Below are positions 53,319 to 63,023 of a DNA stretch of 64,000 nt, in pieces (the stretch's first letter is position 1; each line of letters starts with the position of its first letter). The stretch is from WQUF01 sp031549885 (GTDB lineage Bacteria > Bacillota > Clostridia > Clostridiales > Clostridiaceae), in contig JAVBPD010000032.1 of the NCBI GenBank assembly GCA_031549885.1, positions 1 to 64,000 on the forward strand. Reading direction: 5' to 3'. Under the pieces are notes generated by a model. That model did not search any database. It worked only from the letters and a program-made list of their open reading frames with translations, and was not told where the DNA came from. Made by a program: the position numbers and the translations under genes.

Positions 53319-54332
53319 GTGGATCAAAGAAAAAAGAAAATACTACAGGCATTGGTAAATTCATATATTGAGTCAGCCGAACCAGTTGGATCTAGAACCA
53401 TTGCAAAAAAGTATGACCTGGGCTTAAGTTCAGCTACCATAAGAAATGAACTTGCTGATTTAGAAGACATGGGATATATAGAGCAAATACATACTTCCTC
53501 AGGAAGAAAACCTTCATCTCTTGGATATAGAATGTATGTAAATGAACTTATTACCCTTGAGGATCTATCTGAAGAAGAAAAAGAGTTCATTAGAAATAAT
53601 TTTTTAAATGAGGCAATAAGTGAAGTGGAATCAATTTTAAAAACATCAGCTAACATATTGTCGCAGTTAACTAATATGACAGCTATTATAAAAGCACCTG
53701 TCATACCAAAAGGTAAGGTTAAATTAATTCAAGTGCTAGGTATAGAAGATGGGAAAATCTTAGTAGTTTGTGTAACAGACATGGGTATTGTAAAAAACAA
53801 AATATTAAGTTTAGATAGACATCTTAATATAATAGATCTCCAAAATATCAATAAAATATTAAATATATATCTAAAAGATATTGAAATATCAAATATTGAT
53901 AATAATCTAATATCCTTTATGAAATTTCATATGGAAGATAAACAAGAACTTTTAACTCCTATATTAAATGTGATTATGGACACACTAAGCGAAAATGAAA
54001 GCGTGAATATGTTTGTTGAAGGAGTTACAAATATACTTAATTATCCAGAATATAGCGATATAGAAAGAGCTAAGAAGTATCTACAGCTTATAAATGAAAA
54101 AAAAGCTATAAGTTCCATGATAAGCAACGATGATTTAAATATTAAAATTGGCGATGAAAATGAAATAACAGATGCTAAAGAATTATCTGTAATAAGTTCA
54201 AAATATTCAATTAATGGAGTTTCAGGGAATATAGGATTAATTGGACCAACAAGAATTAACTATGGTAAAGTAATAAGTGTTTTAAAAGTTATTACAAGTG
54301 AACTTATAGAAATGTTAAAAACTTTAAAATAG
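53319..54332 (+). CDS. hrcA: Heat-shock repressor HrcA
   Basis: Represses CIRCE-controlled chaperone genes. A 337-residue protein with the N-terminal winged helix (QRKKKILQALVNSYIESAEP, GSRTIAKKYDLGLSSATIRN, DLEDMGYIEQIHTSSGRKPS) and the C-terminal GNIGLIGPTRINYGKVISVL. The start is GTG with GAGGTGA six bases ahead. First gene of the hrcA-grpE-dnaK-dnaJ operon and autoregulated by the CIRCE in front. Confidence 0.97.
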   Translation: MDQRKKKILQALVNSYIESAEPVGSRTIAKKYDLGLSSATIRNELADLEDMGYIEQIHTSSGRKPSSLGYRMYVNELITLEDLSEEEKEFIRNNFLNEAISEVESILKTSANILSQLTNMTAIIKAPVIPKGKVKLIQVLGIEDGKILVVCVTDMGIVKNKILSLDRHLNIIDLQNINKILNIYLKDIEISNIDNNLISFMKFHMEDKQELLTPILNVIMDTLSENESVNMFVEGVTNILNYPEYSDIERAKKYLQLINEKKAISSMISNDDLNIKIGDENEITDAKELSVISSKYSINGVSGNIGLIGPTRINYGKVISVLKVITSELIEMLKTLK

Positions 54333-54348
54333 TTTACAGGAGGAAAGG

Positions 54349-54951
54349 ATGAACAAAAAATCAAAAAATCCAAATAGTACAAAACATGATGATTTAGGCA
54401 TAAAAGAAGAAGAATCAAAAAACTGCGAAGAAATTGATGATGAATCAAAAGATTTAAATTCTAAAGAAGATAAAACATCATGTGACGAAAGAGGAGAAGA
54501 AATAGATAAGTATAAACAAGATATAGATAAATATGAAAAGGAAATAGAAGTTTTAAAAGATAGGCTTTTTAGAACTATAGCAGAGTATGATAATTTTAGA
54601 AAAAGATCGCAAAAAGAAAAAGAAAATATTTATACAGATGTATGTGAAGATGTTTTAAAATTATTGTTACCTGTTTTTGATAATTTGGAAAGGGCTAATA
54701 GTGTAAGCGATGGTTTTGATGAGTTAAAAAAAGGCATTGAATTAACTGTTAAACAATTTAAAGAAGCGTTGAAAAAATTAAATGTGGAAGAAATTGATAC
54801 AAATTCCAAATTTGATCCTTATTTGCATGAAGCAGTTATGCATTGTGAAGATGGTAATTATGGAGAAAAAGAAATAATAGAAGTCTTTATGAAAGGTTAT
54901 AAAAGAGGAGATAAAATACTAAGACATAGCATGGTTAAAGTTGCAAATTAA
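54349..54951 (+). CDS. grpE: Nucleotide exchange factor GrpE
   Basis: Releases ADP from DnaK. The 200-residue protein has a highly charged disordered N-terminus (residues 1-60), a long coiled coil and the family core: RTIAEYDNFRKRSQKEKENI near 82-101, then LLPVFDNLERA and FDPYLHEAVMH, with the beta domain ending VFMKGYKRGDKILRHSMVKV. GGAGGAAAGG precedes the ATG, 16 bases after hrcA. Confidence 0.96.
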   Translation: MNKKSKNPNSTKHDDLGIKEEESKNCEEIDDESKDLNSKEDKTSCDERGEEIDKYKQDIDKYEKEIEVLKDRLFRTIAEYDNFRKRSQKEKENIYTDVCEDVLKLLLPVFDNLERANSVSDGFDELKKGIELTVKQFKEALKKLNVEEIDTNSKFDPYLHEAVMHCEDGNYGEKEIIEVFMKGYKRGDKILRHSMVKVAN

Positions 54952-54970
54952 AAATTAGGAGGAAAATAAA

Positions 54971-56800
54971 ATGGCTAAAGTAATTGGTATTGATTTAGGT
55001 ACAACAAATTCATGTGTTGCAGTTATGGAAGGTGGAGATCCTGTAGTTATTGCAAATTCTGAAGGATCAAGAACTACACCATCAGTGGTTTCATTTCAAG
55101 CAAATGGAGAAAGATTAGTTGGGCAAGTTGCAAAAAGGCAAGCGATAACCAATCCAGATAGAACTATAATGTCTATTAAAAGGCAAATGGGAACAAATCA
55201 TAAAGTAAATATAAATGGAAAAGATTATACACCACAAGAAATTTCAGCTATGATATTACAAAAGATTAAAGCAGATGCAGAAAGCTATTTAGGAGAAAAG
55301 ATTACTCAAGCTGTTATAACTGTACCAGCTTATTTTAATGACTCTCAAAGGCAAGCTACAAAAGATGCAGGTAAAATTGCAGGCCTTGAAGTATTGAGAA
55401 TTATAAATGAACCTACTGCTGCATCACTTGCTTATGGCTTAGATAAAATGGATACAAATCAAAAGATTTTTGTTTATGACCTTGGCGGAGGTACATTTGA
55501 TGTATCTATCTTAGAGTTAGGTGATGGAGTATTTGAAGTTAAAGCTACAAATGGTAATACAAAACTTGGTGGAGATGACTTTGATGATAGAGTAATAAAC
55601 TACATTGCATCAGAATTTCAAAAGGGAAGCGGAATAGATCTTAAAAAAGATAAAATGGCTCTTCAAAGGCTTAAGGAAGCAGCTGAAAAGGCAAAAATTG
55701 AATTATCATCATCAATGCAAACAAGTATCAATTTACCATTTATAACAGCTGACTCAACTGGAGCAAAACATATTGATATGACCCTATCTAGATCAAAGTT
55801 TAACGAATTAACTCATGATTTAGTTGATTCAACTATTGAGCCTATGAGAAAAGCTTTAAACGATGCAGGACTTTCTGTAAAAGATATTGATAAAGTTTTA
55901 TTAGTAGGAGGATCTACTAGGATTCCTGCTGTTCAAGAAGCAGTTAAAAACTTTACAGGTAAAGATCCATCAAAGGGTGTAAATCCAGATGAATGCGTAG
56001 CAGTTGGAGCAGCTATTCAAGCAGGAGTGTTAACTGGAGATGTTAAAGATGTTCTTCTTTTAGACGTTACACCATTAACATTAGGTATAGAAACATTAGG
56101 AGGAGTATCTACTGCGCTTATTGAAAGGAATACCACTATTCCAACTAGAAAAAGCCAAGTATTCTCAACAGCTGCTGATGGCCAAACAAGCGTTGAAATA
56201 CACGTAGTTCAAGGTGAAAGGCAAATGGTTCAAGATAATAAAACACTTGGAAGGTTTACATTGTCAGGCATAGCACCTGCTCCAAGAGGAATTCCACAAA
56301 TAGAAGTTACATTTGATATAGATGCAAATGGTATAGTAAATGTTACTGCAAAAGATAAAGGAACAGGAAAAGAAGCAAATATAACTATTACAGCTACTAC
56401 AAACCTTTCAGAATCAGAAATTGAAAAAGCAGTAAAAGATGCTGAGAAATTTGCAGAACAAGATAAGAAGAAAAAAGAAGAGGTTGAAGTTAAAAATAAT
56501 GCAGACCAGATGATATATCAAAGTGAAAAGGCATTAAAAGACCTTGGAGATAAAGTTTCACAAGATGAAAAGGCTAAAGTTGAGGATAAGATAAACTCTT
56601 TAAAGGCTATTAAAGATGGCAGCAATATTGAAGCAATTAAACAAGCTACAGAGGATTTAACTAAAGAGTTTTATGAAATATCTTCAAAATTATATCAAAA
56701 TCAAGCAGGCGGGGAGCAAGCTAGCGCAGAAACTGAGAGCACACAAACCTCTCAAGATGACAATGTAGTTGATGCTGATTATAAAGTAGATGATAATTAA
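54971..56800 (+). CDS. dnaK: Molecular chaperone DnaK (Hsp70)
   Basis: The ATP-driven chaperone, 609 residues. The nucleotide-binding domain has GIDLGTTNSCVAVMEGG near 6-22, IINEPTAASLAYGLD and VYDLGGGTFDVSI; the linker DVLLLDVTPLTLGIETLGG leads to the substrate domain and the helical lid, with a C-terminal acidic tail (DDNVVDADYKVDDN). AGGAGG precedes the ATG. It works with the DnaJ and GrpE made from the same operon. Confidence 0.98.
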   Translation: MAKVIGIDLGTTNSCVAVMEGGDPVVIANSEGSRTTPSVVSFQANGERLVGQVAKRQAITNPDRTIMSIKRQMGTNHKVNINGKDYTPQEISAMILQKIKADAESYLGEKITQAVITVPAYFNDSQRQATKDAGKIAGLEVLRIINEPTAASLAYGLDKMDTNQKIFVYDLGGGTFDVSILELGDGVFEVKATNGNTKLGGDDFDDRVINYIASEFQKGSGIDLKKDKMALQRLKEAAEKAKIELSSSMQTSINLPFITADSTGAKHIDMTLSRSKFNELTHDLVDSTIEPMRKALNDAGLSVKDIDKVLLVGGSTRIPAVQEAVKNFTGKDPSKGVNPDECVAVGAAIQAGVLTGDVKDVLLLDVTPLTLGIETLGGVSTALIERNTTIPTRKSQVFSTAADGQTSVEIHVVQGERQMVQDNKTLGRFTLSGIAPAPRGIPQIEVTFDIDANGIVNVTAKDKGTGKEANITITATTNLSESEIEKAVKDAEKFAEQDKKKKEEVEVKNNADQMIYQSEKALKDLGDKVSQDEKAKVEDKINSLKAIKDGSNIEAIKQATEDLTKEFYEISSKLYQNQAGGEQASAETESTQTSQDDNVVDADYKVDDN

Positions 56801-56881
56801 AAATTACACTTATAAAGCTTGTCAAATTCTAATTTTAGAATTTGACTACTTTATTTAAATTAGTTTCAGGTGGTGAATTAT

Positions 56882-58012
56882 TTGGCAAAAAAAGATTATT
56901 ATGAAGTACTTGGACTTAATAAAAATGCTTCAGATGATGACATAAAAAAAGCATTTAGAAAATTAGCTCTTAAATATCATCCAGATAAAAATCAAGGAGA
57001 TAAAGAAGCTGAAGAAAAATTTAAAGAAATAAATGAAGCATATCAAGTTCTTTCAGATCCACAGAAAAAATCTACTTATGATCAATTTGGTACTGCTGAT
57101 TTTAATGGACAAGGTTTTAATACTGGTGGATTTAGCGGCTTTGGCGGATTTGATTTTTCAGATCTTGGTGGATTTGGAGATATGTATGAAGCCATTTTTG
57201 GTGGAGGAACTAGAAGAAGAAGGAATGCTCCTCAAAGAGGTTCTGACATTGAAATGACTATTAGCCTAAAATTTGAAGAAGCAATATTTGGAATAGAAAA
57301 AGAAATAGTTGTAAATAGAAAAGAAAATTGCGAAACATGTGGAGGTAAAGGTTCAAGACCTGGAAGCACTCCTAAAACTTGTGATAAATGCGGTGGCACT
57401 GGTAGAATAAGGATTCAAAGAAATACCCTACTTGGAACTTCAATTGTTGAATCTACTTGTGATAAGTGCTCTGGAAAGGGAACAATAATTACTGAGCCAT
57501 GTTCAGATTGTAGGGGAAGTGGAAAGGTCAATAAAAAAAGAAGTATTAAAATAAATATTCCAGCAGGTGTAGACAATGGAAATATTGTTCCACTAAGAGG
57601 TCAAGGAAACCATGGAGAAAATGGAGGACCTCCTGGAGATGTTTATGTTCATATAAATGTATCAACTCATAAGTATTTTGTAAGGCAAGGAAATGATATT
57701 TACTATGAAGCTAAAATAGGGTTCCCTCATGCTATTCTTGGATGTGATATTAAAGTACCTACTGTTGATGGAGATGTAAAATATAATATACCAGCTGGAA
57801 CTCAACCAAATACTAAGTTTAGATTAAAAGAAAAGGGAGTACCAAGGATAAATAGCAAAGGTAGAGGGGATCAAATAGTAACTGTTATTGTTGAGATCCC
57901 TAAAACATTAAATGACAAGCAGAAAGTAGCAATTAAAGACTATATAGAAGCTAGTGGTGAAAAATATGATGAGCATAAAAAAGGTTTTTTTGATAAGTTA
58001 TTTGGCAATTAA
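56882..58012 (+). CDS. dnaJ: Chaperone DnaJ (Hsp40)
   Basis: The DnaK co-chaperone, 376 residues. J domain with YYEVLGLNKNASDDDIKKAF and the HPD motif (KYHPDKNQGD), a Gly/Phe-rich linker (GFNTGGFSGFGGFDFSDLGG), four CxxCxGxG-like zinc repeats (CETCGGKG, CDKCGGTG, CDKCSGKG, CSDCRGSG) and the C-terminal substrate domain. I start at TTG 56882, which gives the usual Met-Ala-Lys-Lys-Asp-Tyr-Tyr opening and is well spaced from AGGTGG; two GTG codons upstream overlap that site. Confidence 0.95.
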   Translation: MAKKDYYEVLGLNKNASDDDIKKAFRKLALKYHPDKNQGDKEAEEKFKEINEAYQVLSDPQKKSTYDQFGTADFNGQGFNTGGFSGFGGFDFSDLGGFGDMYEAIFGGGTRRRRNAPQRGSDIEMTISLKFEEAIFGIEKEIVVNRKENCETCGGKGSRPGSTPKTCDKCGGTGRIRIQRNTLLGTSIVESTCDKCSGKGTIITEPCSDCRGSGKVNKKRSIKINIPAGVDNGNIVPLRGQGNHGENGGPPGDVYVHINVSTHKYFVRQGNDIYYEAKIGFPHAILGCDIKVPTVDGDVKYNIPAGTQPNTKFRLKEKGVPRINSKGRGDQIVTVIVEIPKTLNDKQKVAIKDYIEASGEKYDEHKKGFFDKLFGN

Positions 58013-58028
58013 ATAATTTATTAATAAT

Positions 58029-58068
58029 AAAAGCAGCACTATTGAATTCAATTAGTCGCTGCTTTTAT
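58029..58068 (+). terminator. Terminator of the hrcA-dnaJ operon
   Basis: AAAAGCAGC (58029-58037) pairs with GCTGCTTTT (58058-58066) over a 20-base loop that holds a further AATTGAATTCAATT-like palindrome; TATTC follows. Confidence 0.8.
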
Positions 58069-58198
58069 TCAAATTTATGATAAAATTGCTACAAAAATAC
58101 AAAAATACGAAAACAATTTAAATTAAATGTTTTTTACAATTGCATAAATTTTTTTATTATGATATTATTTCATGGTAAAAACAATAATGAGGTATAAA

Positions 58199-59773
58199 AT
58201 GATAAATAATAAATTTAGAGAACTCGAATTAAAAGGATATATTTTAAAAGCAATAGAATATTTAGGTTTTGAAGAACCGTCTCAAATACAAAGTGAAAGT
58301 ATACCTGTTGGAATACAAGGATTTGATTTAATAGGGCAAGCACAAACTGGAACCGGAAAAACTATGGCATTTGCATCTATTGTATTAAATAACATGGAAA
58401 AAAATCAAGGAGTTAAGACGTTAGTAATAACACCAACTAGGGAACTTGCAATTCAAATTCAAGAGGAATTTAAGAAGATCGGAAAATATGCTGGTTTTAG
58501 ATCACTATGTGTCTATGGAGGTCAGCCTATTGATATGCAAATAAGATCATTAAAATATAATAATGACATTATAGTAGGTACTCCAGGAAGGATTTTAGAT
58601 CATATGTCAAGAGGTACTTTAGCTTTTGATGATTTGAAATTTTTAGTCCTTGATGAAGCAGATGAAATGCTCAATATGGGTTTTATTGAAGATATAAATG
58701 AAATAATTAAAAATCTTCCATTAGACAGGCAAACTATGCTTTTTTCAGCTACAATGCCTAAGGAAATAAGAGATTTGTCTAAAAAATACATGAAAAAAGA
58801 TAGAAAACATATAGCTATAATAAAAAATTCAGTAACAGTAGATAAAGTTAATCAGTATTTTTATGAAACAAAGGATAGCCATAGATTTGAAATTTTATGT
58901 AGAATATTAGATATCGATGAACCAGAATCAGCTCTTATATTTTGCAAAACAAAAAAAGGAGTAGATGAATTAATAAGCTCTCTTTTAGACAGAGGATACT
59001 CAGCAGATGGAATGCATGGAGATATGACTCAAAGCAAGAGGTTATCAGCCCTTAATAAATTTAAAAATAAAGCAATTGATTATTTAGTTGCGACAGATGT
59101 GGCAGCACGTGGAATAGATATTCAAGGGATTTCACATGTTATAAATTATGACCTTCCTCAAGATACTGAATCTTATGTACATAGGATAGGAAGAACGGGA
59201 AGAGCCAATAAAACAGGTACTGCCCTTAGTCTTGTTACTCCTAAAGAGTACATGGTATTAAAAGATATAGAAAAGAATATAAAGAGCAAAATATATAGAA
59301 AAGAAGTTCCTACTATTGATGAAATATTTCTTAAAAAAAGTGAGAATGTTTTAACAACAATTAAAGAAACCTTAACTGCCAACGATTTTAAAGAATTCAT
59401 TCCTTTAGCACTTCAACTTGACGAAGATTATAACATGATAGATGTTTCTGCAGCTCTACTTAAATTAAATTTCCAAAACGAGCTAAGCTATGATTATAAA
59501 GAAAATGATATATCAGGCTCAGAAGAAGTAAGGTTATTTATTTCCATTGGAAGAAATGAGAAATTAAATATAAAGAAACTTTTAACCTTTATTGAAACTA
59601 ATTGTGATATTAATACAGATGAAGTTAGAAATATTAAAATATTAGAAAATTTTTCTTTTATCACAATTCCAGAGCGATATAAAGAGATCATAATGAAAAA
59701 GTGCAGCAATAAAATATTAGATGGAGCAAAGGTTAGAATTCAATTAGCAAGGCCAAAGGAAAATAAAAATTGA
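58199..59773 (+). CDS. DEAD-box RNA helicase with DbpA-like RNA-binding domain
   Basis: A 524-residue ATP-dependent RNA helicase. Motifs: Q motif YLGFEEPSQIQSESIP, I AQTGTGKTMAF, Ia TPTRELAIQIQ, II LDEADEMLNMGF, III FSATMP, IV IFCKTKKGVDEL, V ATDVAARGIDI and VI HRIGRTGRANKTG. The C-terminal 75 residues (EVRLFISIGRNEKLNIKKLL on) match the RNA-binding domain of DbpA/YxiN, which recognises a 23S rRNA hairpin, so a ribosome-assembly role is likely. ATG 58199 with GAGGT ahead is preferred to a GTG upstream. Confidence 0.93.
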   Translation: MINNKFRELELKGYILKAIEYLGFEEPSQIQSESIPVGIQGFDLIGQAQTGTGKTMAFASIVLNNMEKNQGVKTLVITPTRELAIQIQEEFKKIGKYAGFRSLCVYGGQPIDMQIRSLKYNNDIIVGTPGRILDHMSRGTLAFDDLKFLVLDEADEMLNMGFIEDINEIIKNLPLDRQTMLFSATMPKEIRDLSKKYMKKDRKHIAIIKNSVTVDKVNQYFYETKDSHRFEILCRILDIDEPESALIFCKTKKGVDELISSLLDRGYSADGMHGDMTQSKRLSALNKFKNKAIDYLVATDVAARGIDIQGISHVINYDLPQDTESYVHRIGRTGRANKTGTALSLVTPKEYMVLKDIEKNIKSKIYRKEVPTIDEIFLKKSENVLTTIKETLTANDFKEFIPLALQLDEDYNMIDVSAALLKLNFQNELSYDYKENDISGSEEVRLFISIGRNEKLNIKKLLTFIETNCDINTDEVRNIKILENFSFITIPERYKEIIMKKCSNKILDGAKVRIQLARPKENKN

Positions 59774-59790
59774 ATAAATTTTTAATGCTA

Positions 59791-59840
59791 AGGCTGTTTT
59801 TAATGATGATATTAAAAGATCATTATTAAGACGGCCCTAT
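59791..59840 (+). terminator. Probable terminator after the DEAD-box gene
   Basis: GGCTGTTTTTAATGAT can pair with ATCATTATTAAGACGGCC (with bulges), followed by CTATTGTTATATTA. The T-run is weak, so confidence is moderate. Confidence 0.45.
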
Positions 59841-59922
59841 TGTTATATTACTAAATTGTTAGTAATATTAAGGAAAGCTTTATTGCTAAAGCTATTATAA
59901 TTTTTTGATTTGGAGGTAAAAA

Positions 59923-61578
59923 ATGGGGAAAATAAAATTAACCTTTAATGAAAAAGAATATTTATTTGATGCTGGAATAAAACTTAACAATATAATTGCT
60001 GAAATACCAGGTTTTAAACATGGTTCTCTTTTGCTTTGTAAAATTGATAATACTTACCATGAATTATGGGATAGAGTAGAAATATCAGGAAAAATAGTTC
60101 CAATTTATTGTGATGATAGTGAAGGCAGAAGGGCATATTTAAACACTGTGCTTTTAATATTAATAAGGGCTGCAAATGAGCTTTTTCCAAAATGCAATGT
60201 GTATTTTGAGTATTCAATTGGAAATGGCTTATATGGAGAAATTTCTAAAGACAAGGAGCTTACAGAGGAAGATCTTAATTTACTTATATCAAAAATGAAC
60301 GATTTAGTTTTAAAGAATTTGAACATTAGAAAAGTCACTTTAAATTTAGGTGAGGCTTTAAAAATTTTTAAAAAATATAGCATGATAGATAAAATAAGAT
60401 TATATAAAAATTCAAATCTGCACTATGTTAATTTATATGAATTGCAAGGAACCTATGAAGCTTTTAGTGGTTTTGTAGCTACAAGCACTTTGGTTGCTAA
60501 AAATTTTAATTTAATAAAATACAAAGGTGGTTTTTTAGTAATTATCCCAAATGATAAAGATGCAATGAGTATACCACAATTTATAGATTACCCTAAGCTT
60601 TCACAGGTATTTTTAGAAAGTGAAAAATGGCAGAGGATTATTGGTGTAAGCACTGCAGGTGAGCTTAATGAAAAGATAAATGATAAATCAATTATGAGCA
60701 TAATTAGAATTAATGAAGCTCTGCATGAAAAGAAAATTGCTCAAATTGCTGATATGATAAAGGAGAGGGAGAGCGTTAAAGTAATACTAATAGCAGGACC
60801 ATCCTCTTCAGGTAAAACAACTTTTTCTAAAAGGCTTAGCGTTCAAATAATGGTAAATGGTCAAATACCTATTTATTTAGGCACTGATGATTATTTTGTA
60901 GATAGAGAAAAAACTCCTAAAGATGAAAATGGTCAGTACGATTTTGAATCATTGCAAGCTTTAGATATAGATTTATTTAACGAAAATCTCACAGATTTAT
61001 TAAAGGGAAAAGAAATAGCTTTGCCAACATTTAATTTTAAGTTAGGAAAAAAGGAATGGAATGAAAATAAAGTTAAGATACCTAAAAATGGCGTTCTTGT
61101 CATAGAAGGGATTCATGGATTAAATGATGCTCTTACAGTTTCAATTCCCAAAGAAAATAAGTTTAAGATATATATAAGCCCTCTTACACAATTAAATTTA
61201 GATGATCATAATAGAATAGCTTCATCTGACATCAGGATAATAAGGAGAATGGTAAGAGATTATTTATCAAGAGGATATGATGCAGAAGAGACTTTTTTAA
61301 GGTGGCCATCTGTGAGAAAAGGTGAGGAGAAAAATATATTCGTATATCAAGAAAATGCAGATGTAATTTTTAATTCAAGCTTGATATATGAAATTGGTGT
61401 ATTAAATAAATTTGCCTTTGCCCAATTTAACACTATTAGCGAGGAAAGCAGCGTTTATAGTGAAGTATTAAGGTTAAAGAGCATAATCAATTTATTTCAA
61501 GATATTCCTATAGATATGGTACCTGACAATTCTCTTTTAAGAGAATTTATTGGGGGAAGTATTTTTTATAATTATTAA
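59923..61578 (+). CDS. Uridine-kinase-like nucleoside kinase with TGS/ThrRS-like N-terminus
   Basis: A 551-residue fusion: residues 1-60 resemble a TGS/ubiquitin-like domain, 60-230 resemble the editing-domain region of threonyl-tRNA synthetase (SQVFLESEKWQRIIGVSTAG marks its end), and from about 285 a uridine kinase/phosphoribulokinase domain follows with P-loop IAGPSSSGKTTFSKRLS, then YLGTDDYFVDREKTP and VIEGIHGLND. Such proteins are annotated as nucleoside kinases in Clostridia; the substrate is not proven. GGAGG precedes the ATG. Confidence 0.88.
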   Translation: MGKIKLTFNEKEYLFDAGIKLNNIIAEIPGFKHGSLLLCKIDNTYHELWDRVEISGKIVPIYCDDSEGRRAYLNTVLLILIRAANELFPKCNVYFEYSIGNGLYGEISKDKELTEEDLNLLISKMNDLVLKNLNIRKVTLNLGEALKIFKKYSMIDKIRLYKNSNLHYVNLYELQGTYEAFSGFVATSTLVAKNFNLIKYKGGFLVIIPNDKDAMSIPQFIDYPKLSQVFLESEKWQRIIGVSTAGELNEKINDKSIMSIIRINEALHEKKIAQIADMIKERESVKVILIAGPSSSGKTTFSKRLSVQIMVNGQIPIYLGTDDYFVDREKTPKDENGQYDFESLQALDIDLFNENLTDLLKGKEIALPTFNFKLGKKEWNENKVKIPKNGVLVIEGIHGLNDALTVSIPKENKFKIYISPLTQLNLDDHNRIASSDIRIIRRMVRDYLSRGYDAEETFLRWPSVRKGEEKNIFVYQENADVIFNSSLIYEIGVLNKFAFAQFNTISEESSVYSEVLRLKSIINLFQDIPIDMVPDNSLLREFIGGSIFYNY

Positions 61579-61673
61579 AAAAAGAACAATATGAAAAAGC
61601 TATATCCAATAAGTAACACAGTTAGTTATTATAAATATAATACTTATGAAAATAATTTTAAAAGGAATAGAGG

Positions 61674-62396
61674 ATGAATTTATCTGGGTCAAAAACTGAA
61701 AAAAACTTATTAAAAACTTTTGCAAATGAAGCTAGAACTCTTACAAAGTATTCTTTATTTGCTGAGAAGGCTTTAGAGGATGGTTTAAATGATGTTGCAG
61801 AAGATTTTTTAGAAATAGCTAAAGAGGAATTTGGTCATGCTAGGGAAGCATTTAGGAGATATTTAAAATTAGTTAAAACCACAAATGAAAATTTAATTAA
61901 TGCTATAAAGGACGAAGATGAAGATGGCAATTTATATAAGAGATTTGAAAAAGAAGCATTAGAAGAAGGCTTTGAGGATATAGCTAATTTTTATAAACAA
62001 CTTATAGATGTTGAAAAACAGCACAGTAAAGCTTTTAAAGAAGCAAAATATGATGTAAAAGATCATGATATGGATAGGGCTTTATTTAAATGTTTAAATT
62101 GTGGCAACATTGTAGAGTCTAAAGAAATGCCAGAGTATTGCAAACTATGCAGGCATTCTAAAGATCACATCCATATCATAAAGGATCATGATGATTATGA
62201 TGACTATGACGATGACGATTCAGATGATCACAGATATTCCAATCCTAGAAGAAGACGAAGAAGAAGGCCTTATTATAGACCAAATAATTGGTGGTATCCA
62301 TACTTTCACTACCCATATTGGTTTCATGGAGGTTATTATAGAAAAGACACAAATGAAGATGATATGAAATTTGATGATAGCATTTTTTGGGGGTAA
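61674..62396 (+). CDS. Rubrerythrin-like protein with acidic, arginine-rich and aromatic tail
   Basis: A 240-residue protein. Residues 1-130 form the rubrerythrin four-helix bundle: ligands in ANEARTLTKYS, KEEFGHAREAF, EKEALEEGFEDIA and DVEKQHSKAF. A rubredoxin-like site follows with Cys140, Cys143, Cys156 and Cys159 (CLNCG ... CKLC). Instead of ending there, the protein goes on for 80 residues: an Asp/Tyr run (DYDDYDDDDSDD), a run of seven arginines, then a Trp/Tyr/Pro/His-rich part (NNWWYPYFHYPYWFHGGYY). The core should reduce peroxide; the tail has no known counterpart for me. Confidence 0.85.
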   Translation: MNLSGSKTEKNLLKTFANEARTLTKYSLFAEKALEDGLNDVAEDFLEIAKEEFGHAREAFRRYLKLVKTTNENLINAIKDEDEDGNLYKRFEKEALEEGFEDIANFYKQLIDVEKQHSKAFKEAKYDVKDHDMDRALFKCLNCGNIVESKEMPEYCKLCRHSKDHIHIIKDHDDYDDYDDDDSDDHRYSNPRRRRRRRPYYRPNNWWYPYFHYPYWFHGGYYRKDTNEDDMKFDDSIFWG

Positions 62397-62399
62397 AAT

Positions 62400-62543
62400 A
62401 TGATTATTTCTATACCTGATAAATTTTTGATTGAAATAGAAAATGAGAAATATTTCATCAGAAATGATCTGAATAATAAAGAAGATAATTTTAATGCTTT
62501 TGAAGAAATTGATGAAGAGTATATAAATTCAATTTATAATTAA
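62400..62543 (+). CDS. 47-residue acidic small protein downstream of the rubrerythrin
   Basis: A short frame beginning at ATG 62400, three bases after the rubrerythrin stop, with GGGGGT as ribosome site six bases ahead. The product is acidic and Asn-rich (IENEKYFIRNDLNNKEDN and FEEIDEEYINSIYN), without cysteine or membrane helix. Its position suggests co-translation with the rubrerythrin gene. A terminator follows 40 bases later. Not recognised. Confidence 0.55.
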   Translation: MIISIPDKFLIEIENEKYFIRNDLNNKEDNFNAFEEIDEEYINSIYN

Positions 62544-62582
62544 AATTAGTATATTTTTGATGTTTAATTTGCATATATTTAA

Positions 62583-62614
62583 TAAAAGTAGGATATTTAT
62601 CCTACTTTTATTAA
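62583..62614 (+). terminator. Terminator of the rubrerythrin unit
   Basis: AAAAGTAGGAT pairs with ATCCTACTTTT around a four- to five-base loop, then ATTAATATTTT. Confidence 0.85.
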
Positions 62615-62633
62615 TATTTTAGGTTGTGAATTT

Positions 62634-62966
62634 ATGTCATTAAGAAAGGTAATGTTTGAATATTATCAAGATATAAATGGAATGTTAGATATTATTGCAA
62701 AACTTACAATAAGTTATCAGACCCTTGTAAATACTGCAAACTTTTTAAATCAAATTGGACTATCCCATAGAAATGATATAAAAGAAGCATTAGATCGTGC
62801 AAGAGAAATATCTTGTATTTTAGAAAATGCAATTTGTACTTATGATTCTCTTCAAGAAACATATCTTAATTACTTAAAAACTGAAAGCAGTATTTTAAGA
62901 AAGAGGGCAATTCCGGAGCAAATAGGAATTGAAATAGAAGAGAATATAACATTTAAAAAAGATTAA
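62634..62966 (+). CDS. Small unknown helical protein
   Basis: A 110-residue, predominantly helical soluble protein (EYYQDINGMLDIIAKLTISY, then NDIKEALDRAREISCILENA). No recognised family, cysteine pair or membrane helix. The ATG is preceded by AGGTTGTGA at ordinary spacing, and a strong terminator follows, supporting that it is a real single-gene unit. Confidence 0.65.
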   Translation: MSLRKVMFEYYQDINGMLDIIAKLTISYQTLVNTANFLNQIGLSHRNDIKEALDRAREISCILENAICTYDSLQETYLNYLKTESSILRKRAIPEQIGIEIEENITFKKD

Positions 62967-62981
62967 ATATATTAAATTAAA

Positions 62982-63018
62982 AAATAGATCAAGGTAAAAT
63001 AGCTTTGATCTATTTTTT
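62982..63018. terminator. Bidirectional terminator between the 62634 gene and the DUF368 gene
   Basis: AAATAGATCAAGG pairs with CTTTGATCTATTT around a short loop, with seven T on the plus strand and an A-run upstream that gives T residues on the minus strand. Confidence 0.87.
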
Positions 63019-63023
63019 TATGG

